Of a DNA stretch of 7,289 nucleotides, positions 6,524-7,289 are shown one piece after another. The first letter of the stretch is position 1; every line of letters starts with the position of its first letter. A program made the translations under genes and the position numbers. This DNA comes from an archaeon. GTDB taxonomy: Archaea > Nanobdellota > Nanobdellia > SCGC-AAA011-G17 > PNOQ01. Location: positions 1-7,289 of the forward strand of contig JAIOSD010000053.1 of assembly GCA_021107835.1 (NCBI GenBank), read 5' to 3'. The notes below the pieces were generated by a model that saw only the letters and a program-made list of their open reading frames with translations, was not told the DNA's origin and made no database searches.

Positions 6524-7289
6524 TTTTTTCTGCTTTCATTATTAATCCATACCCTTTGCATGGCCAAATGTAGTCTAGTTTTGTGAATAATGATATTGGT
6601 TTGTATAATATTTTGTATAATTTAATCCCTTTTGTTTTGTTTAAATCATTTTGTGTTGCAGGGGATACGTCCGTGTTGTAACCTTTTGTTTTGTTTTTGT
6701 TTATTATTGTGTATGTTTTATTTATTATTAATTCTGTTATTTCTGTGAAAAATTTTGAATATGTTCCAGTTTTTTCTACAGTAAATCCATTTTTTTCTAA
6801 TTTTTCTTTTAATTGTTTTGTTGTGTAACCTGGTCTTACGTGCCCATATTTATCTGGAGTTAAACCTATCCAATTTTTTATGTAGTTTAATACTGCTGTT
6901 CTACTTATATGGGGGGTTGTCACATATAGCTTTCCATTATCTTTTAGAATTCTTTTTAGTTCTTTTACTAATGAGTCATCATCTTCAATATGTTCTATGA
7001 TATCTAATGCGATTACTGTGTCAAATTTGTTATTTTCAAAGTTGGTATTAGTTGCATCCATTTGGTGCACATTTTCTTTTACCAGGTTTAGAGTCATATT
7101 TACACAACTTTCATCAGAGTCTATACTATGCCAAATTTCTCCTTGCTTTCTTAATGCATAGCTTATTGCGCCTGTTCCGCAGCCAATGTCTAAACATGTT
7201 TTTTGCTCTTGTGGATCTAAGAATTCATTTAGTTTGTTTAATTTATTCTTTTTCTTTATTGATTTATTTAGTAGATCTAATTGCCATTC
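6513..7289 (-). CDS. Class I SAM-dependent methyltransferase, 5'-truncated by the window edge
   Basis: The frame is open from the right edge to the stop at 6513, giving at least 258 residues; the start codon lies beyond the window. An internal ATG at 7097 is not the start, because the SAM-binding motif I, LDIGCGTGA (33-41 of the visible part), lies upstream of it. Further class I marks are SIDSDE (55-60, acidic end of strand 2), DTVIALDIIEHIEDD (90-104, motif after strand 4) and GKLYVTTP (119-126, strand 5). YGHVRPGYT and the following Lys-rich helix resemble Methyltransf_11/23-type enzymes often found in polysaccharide clusters. The methyl acceptor is unknown; a sugar or lipid-linked intermediate is inferred from the neighbourhood. 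It is transcribed toward the flippase-like gene, and the two 3' ends overlap by 11 bases. Confidence 0.92.
   Translation of the reverse strand, partial: EWQLDLLNKSIKKKNKLNKLNEFLDPQEQKTCLDIGCGTGAISYALRKQGEIWHSIDSDESCVNMTLNLVKENVHQMDATNTNFENNKFDTVIALDIIEHIEDDDSLVKELKRILKDNGKLYVTTPHISRTAVLNYIKNWIGLTPDKYGHVRPGYTTKQLKEKLEKNGFTVEKTGTYSKFFTEITELIINKTYTIINKNKTKGYNTDVSPATQNDLNKTKGIKLYKILYKPISLFTKLDYIWPCKGYGLIMKAEKTTS
6524..6529 (+). terminator. Possible oligo-T terminator of the rightward operon
   Basis: A TTTTTT run starts at the base after the TAG stop of the flippase-like gene. Archaeal RNA polymerase often stops at T-rich tracts without a hairpin, and none is seen here. T-runs of this length are common in this AT-rich sequence, so the placement is suggestive only. 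It lies within the 3' coding part of the convergent methyltransferase gene. Confidence 0.3.

Noticed and set aside
1..7289. tRNA, rRNA, CRISPR, insertion sequence or attachment site.
   Set aside because: Almost the whole window is coding on one strand or the other. No regularly spaced repeats, transposase-like protein, terminal inverted repeats or GC-rich folded RNA-like island was seen.

Overview
The window reads as part of an AT-rich archaeal genome (three 60-base lines counted by hand gave 22 to 32 % G+C). The best archaeal evidence is the 52-base gap between the two divergent gene sets. It holds one TATA-like element (TTTAAATAT) placed 26 to 27 bases from both start codons, as expected for archaeal promoters giving leaderless transcripts. 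The only strong Shine-Dalgarno sequence seen (GGAGG) precedes an internal gene of an operon. High Lys/Asn/Ile content, small tightly packed genes and a DUF2304 gene beside a family 2 glycosyltransferase would suit a DPANN-type archaeon (Woesearchaeota/Pacearchaeota-like). That lineage is inference; nothing here fixes the taxon.

Layout: a four-gene operon runs leftward from about 3883: a soluble DPM1-like polyprenyl-phosphate sugar synthase (3200-3883), a small DUF2304 membrane protein (2876-3196), a second family 2 glycosyltransferase with a C-terminal membrane region (1872-2879), and an AsnB-type glutamine-dependent amidotransferase (44-1870). Junctions are +3, -4 and +1 bases. A two-gene operon runs rightward from 3936: a PMT_2/GT39-like integral membrane glycosyltransferase (3936-5603) and an LPG-synthase-TM/UPF0104 flippase-like protein (5606-6523). 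A class I SAM methyltransferase converges from the right (6513-7289). It overlaps the flippase-like gene by 11 bases and runs off the window edge, so its N-terminus is missing.

Together the genes look like a surface-glycan or N-glycan assembly locus. The inferred flow is: the DPM1-like enzyme loads a sugar onto a polyprenyl phosphate on the cytoplasmic face, possibly anchored by DUF2304; the UPF0104 protein may help move a lipid-linked sugar across the membrane; the PMT_2 protein transfers the sugar on the outer face; the second GT2 extends the glycan; AsnB and the methyltransferase may decorate sugars (amide, methyl). The donor-making and donor-using arms share one two-way promoter element, which is the most distinctive feature seen. 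No RNA gene, CRISPR array, insertion sequence or attachment site was recognised, and no gene-free stretch exceeds 52 bases.
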